From Haladaptatus salinisoli (GTDB lineage Archaea > Halobacteriota > Halobacteria > Halobacteriales > Haladaptataceae): a stretch of 64,000 nt of DNA. The stretch lies in contig NZ_CP085327.1 in assembly GCF_020614375.1 (NCBI RefSeq), forward strand, positions 1,116,001-1,180,000. The letters run 5' to 3'. The notes below the pieces were generated by a model. The model made no database searches. It had not been told where the DNA came from and was given only the letters and a program-made list of their open reading frames with translations. Made by a program: the position numbers and the translations under genes. Below, one piece after another: positions 62,339 to 64,000 of the stretch; position 1 is the stretch's first letter; each line of letters begins with the position of its first letter.

Positions 62339-62851
62339 TCAGACCGTCGAAATCACCTCCCGGTAGTCGCCCGCCCACTCGGCGACGCGGGCGTCGAGGT
62401 AGTCGGTCGCTTCGCGTTCGTCGACGGCACCGCGGCGAACCACGTCCCGAACCACCGCCCGCGTGGCGCGGAACCACCGGCGCACGTGCGCCGCGTCTCG
62501 GTCGTCGCGGATGGCGACCAGCGCGCCGACGTCGGTATCGATGTCTCCGTCGCCGTCCGCCGTCGAACCGAACCAGAGCGGGAGGTACGCGGCGACGACC
62601 CACGCGAGCGAGACGACGTAGAACGCCTCGAACTGCCGGTAATCGAAGGTCACGGCGTCCTCGATCGAGAGCTCGGTCGCCTCCGGGACGGGTTCGACGG
62701 CGGGCGTCCATCGGTCGCCGACGTCGTCGGCGAAGGGCGTCTCCGGCGCGATTCGGTGGCGGAGCGCGAAGGACGTGGCTCCCCAGTGCGCGTAGTGCCG
62801 GTCGTAGCGTCCGTCCGGTCGCTCGTAGGCGACGAGTGCTCGGTGTCCCAC
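62339..62851 (-). CDS. DUF6735-like haloarchaeal protein
   Basis: A 170-residue protein recognised by its start GHRALVAYERPDGRYDRHYA, followed by HWGATSFALRHRI and a C-terminal half with VVSLAWVVAAYLPLWFGSTA. It resembles a widespread haloarchaeal family I recall as DUF6735. GTG at 62851 is chosen so that the conserved GHRALVAYERPDG begins at residue 2. It ends 41 bases upstream of the nucS start on the same strand, so co-transcription is possible. Function unknown. Confidence 0.8.
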   Translation of the reverse strand: MGHRALVAYERPDGRYDRHYAHWGATSFALRHRIAPETPFADDVGDRWTPAVEPVPEATELSIEDAVTFDYRQFEAFYVVSLAWVVAAYLPLWFGSTADGDGDIDTDVGALVAIRDDRDAAHVRRWFRATRAVVRDVVRRGAVDEREATDYLDARVAEWAGDYREVISTV

Positions 62852-63019
62852 GGGTAGGCCGGAGTGGTTCCGGTTTCGGATATAAACCTTCGCGCCGGTC
62901 GCGGATATCGACGCGCGACGCGTTCCACGAGACGAACGCCCGTAACACTGAACCGGGCGATTCCACAATAATTTAATCGTGCGCTTCGACGGAGCGACTC
63001 CGACAAGAACATCTCCAGC

Positions 63020-64000
63020 ATGACCCGCTATCTGCCGCTAAAACGATACGGTATCGTCGGAAACCTCGAAACCAGCGCGCTCGTGAGCGACGAGGGGAGC
63101 GTCGACTGGCTCCCGTTCCCGCACGTCGAGTCGCCGAGCGTCTTCGCCAAAATTCTCGACGCCGAGGACGGCGGGCGATTTCAACTGTGCCCGTCGAAAC
63201 CGTTCGACTCCGGGCAGTCGTACCTCGTTCGGACGAACGTCCTCCGAACCTCGTTCGAGACCGATTCCGGCACGGTCAACGTGCTCGATTTCATGCCGGT
63301 TTGGGAGGACGGGCGAGAACGGGCGCTCTACCGAAAGGTGGACGGCGTCGAGGGGAGCGTCGACCTCGAACTCGCGTTCAGACCGCGATTCGACTACGCC
63401 CGGGCGGAGACGGACGTTCGAGCGACCGACGACGGCGTCCGCGCCGCCGGGGACGGTACGCGACTCCACCTCGCGGGCGACGCCTCGTTCGAGGTGGACG
63501 GAGCTACCGCGCACGCGACCTGCACGGTCTCCGAGAACGAGACGCGCTGGTTCGTGCTCCGCCACGGCGAAGCGCCCGACGCGACCGACGAGGAGCGCGA
63601 GCGAACGCTGAACGAAACCGTCGACTACTGGCGGGAGTGGTCGCACGACTGTCCGAGCGGGTGCATCTTCGACGGAACGGACCACCACCTGGCCGTGCGC
63701 TCCGGGTTGGTGCTCAAACTCCTGACGCACCACGAGACCGGGGCCATCTGCGCCGCCCCGACCGCGTCGCTTCCGGAGGACGTGGGCGGCGTCCGCAACT
63801 GGGACTACCGGTACAACTGGATTCGGGACGCCGCGTTCACCATTCAGGCGCTGGGGAACCTCGGTCACCTCGACGAAGCGGAGGCGTACGTCGAGTGGTT
63901 CCTCGACCTCTGTCGGGACGTGCCGCCGGAGGAGATGCAACCGCTGTACGGGCTCCACGGGGACCCGAACCTCGAAGAGGAGGTTCTCGAAGGACTCTCG
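63020..64000 (+). CDS. Glycoside hydrolase family 15 protein (glucoamylase/trehalase-like), cut by window end
   Basis: The first 327 codons are present and the gene continues past 64000. The N-terminal beta-sandwich (MTRYLPLKRYGIVGNLETSA, then GSVDWLPFPHVESPSVF) leads into an alpha/alpha-barrel beginning about residue 220, with APTASLPEDVGGVRNWDYRY (the substrate-site RNWDYR) and NWIRDAAFTIQALGNLG. No signal peptide, so a cytosolic enzyme acting on trehalose, glucans or maltooligosaccharides. Catalytic glutamates would lie partly beyond the edge. Confidence 0.9.
   Translation, partial: MTRYLPLKRYGIVGNLETSALVSDEGSVDWLPFPHVESPSVFAKILDAEDGGRFQLCPSKPFDSGQSYLVRTNVLRTSFETDSGTVNVLDFMPVWEDGRERALYRKVDGVEGSVDLELAFRPRFDYARAETDVRATDDGVRAAGDGTRLHLAGDASFEVDGATAHATCTVSENETRWFVLRHGEAPDATDEERERTLNETVDYWREWSHDCPSGCIFDGTDHHLAVRSGLVLKLLTHHETGAICAAPTASLPEDVGGVRNWDYRYNWIRDAAFTIQALGNLGHLDEAEAYVEWFLDLCRDVPPEEMQPLYGLHGDPNLEEEVLEGLS

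Noticed and set aside
1..64000. CRISPR arrays, rRNA genes, a replication origin or further tRNAs
   Set aside because: No regularly spaced identical repeats, no rRNA signatures, no orc1/cdc6 gene, and only one cloverleaf (tRNA-Tyr) was found by reading both strands.

Overview
The window is chromosomal DNA from a haloarchaeon (class Halobacteria). The evidence is high G+C with strong G/C at third codon positions, very acidic predicted proteins, leaderless TATA-type promoters, an archaeal tRNA-Tyr with a C1-G72 pair, ribosomal protein L15e, CetZ, FtsZ2 with CdrS/CdrL, NcsA, UbaA, RIO2 and NucS, and many small families found only in haloarchaea. I cannot name the genus from sequence alone.

Layout. 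0-10 kb: CetZ, a PLP aminotransferase and most of the menaquinone pathway (menB; then menA-menC-menE), with the haloarchaeal RNA polymerase 'epsilon' protein and a divergent HTH regulator between them. 10-15 kb: a TANGO2-like protein, a small winged-helix regulator, a membrane arylsulfotransferase-like beta-propeller, a MinD-type ATPase with a translationally coupled partner, and a decayed gene. 15.5-18.5 kb: a CHAT-domain caspase-like protease with a degenerate RecA/KaiC-fold partner and a convergent 45-residue membrane peptide. This is the best candidate here for an undescribed system. 18.5-27 kb: Xaa-Pro peptidase, SLC13-type transporter, tRNA-Tyr, the cell-division module cdrL-cdrS-ftsZ2 with conspicuous palindromic operators, a PQQ-type beta-propeller lipoprotein, and NcsA for tRNA 2-thiolation. 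27-43.6 kb: housekeeping and metabolic genes (rhodanese-MBL fusion, AzlCD exporter, endonuclease IV, lipoate ligase family, PEBP, DUF389 protein, aminotransferase plus Lrp regulator, RIO2, L15e with a structured leader).

43.6-49.3 kb is an accessory stretch. It holds a lower-G+C block with a UvrA-like ABC ATPase, a Tat-exported M23 (LytM) endopeptidase, an internally deleted IS6-family element, a solo end of a related element, and a zinc-finger remnant beside that end. 49.3-64 kb returns to ordinary content: TMEM175-like channel, quinone-oxidoreductase-type enzyme, UbaA, a membrane protein/regulator cluster, alpha/beta hydrolase, DsbA-family protein, an IMPDH/GMPR-type enzyme, MutS, NucS, a phosphoesterase and a GH15 enzyme cut by the window edge.

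Three themes link distant genes. Two tubulin-superfamily cytoskeletal proteins (CetZ, FtsZ2) are present. UbaA and NcsA are the activating enzyme and thiolase of the same SAMP-dependent tRNA thiolation route. MutS and NucS, representing two styles of mismatch repair, lie less than 1 kb apart. Several small genes look frameshifted or start-less (about 15.1, 39.06, 41.5 and 60.7 kb). That could be real decay or uncorrected indels in the assembly.
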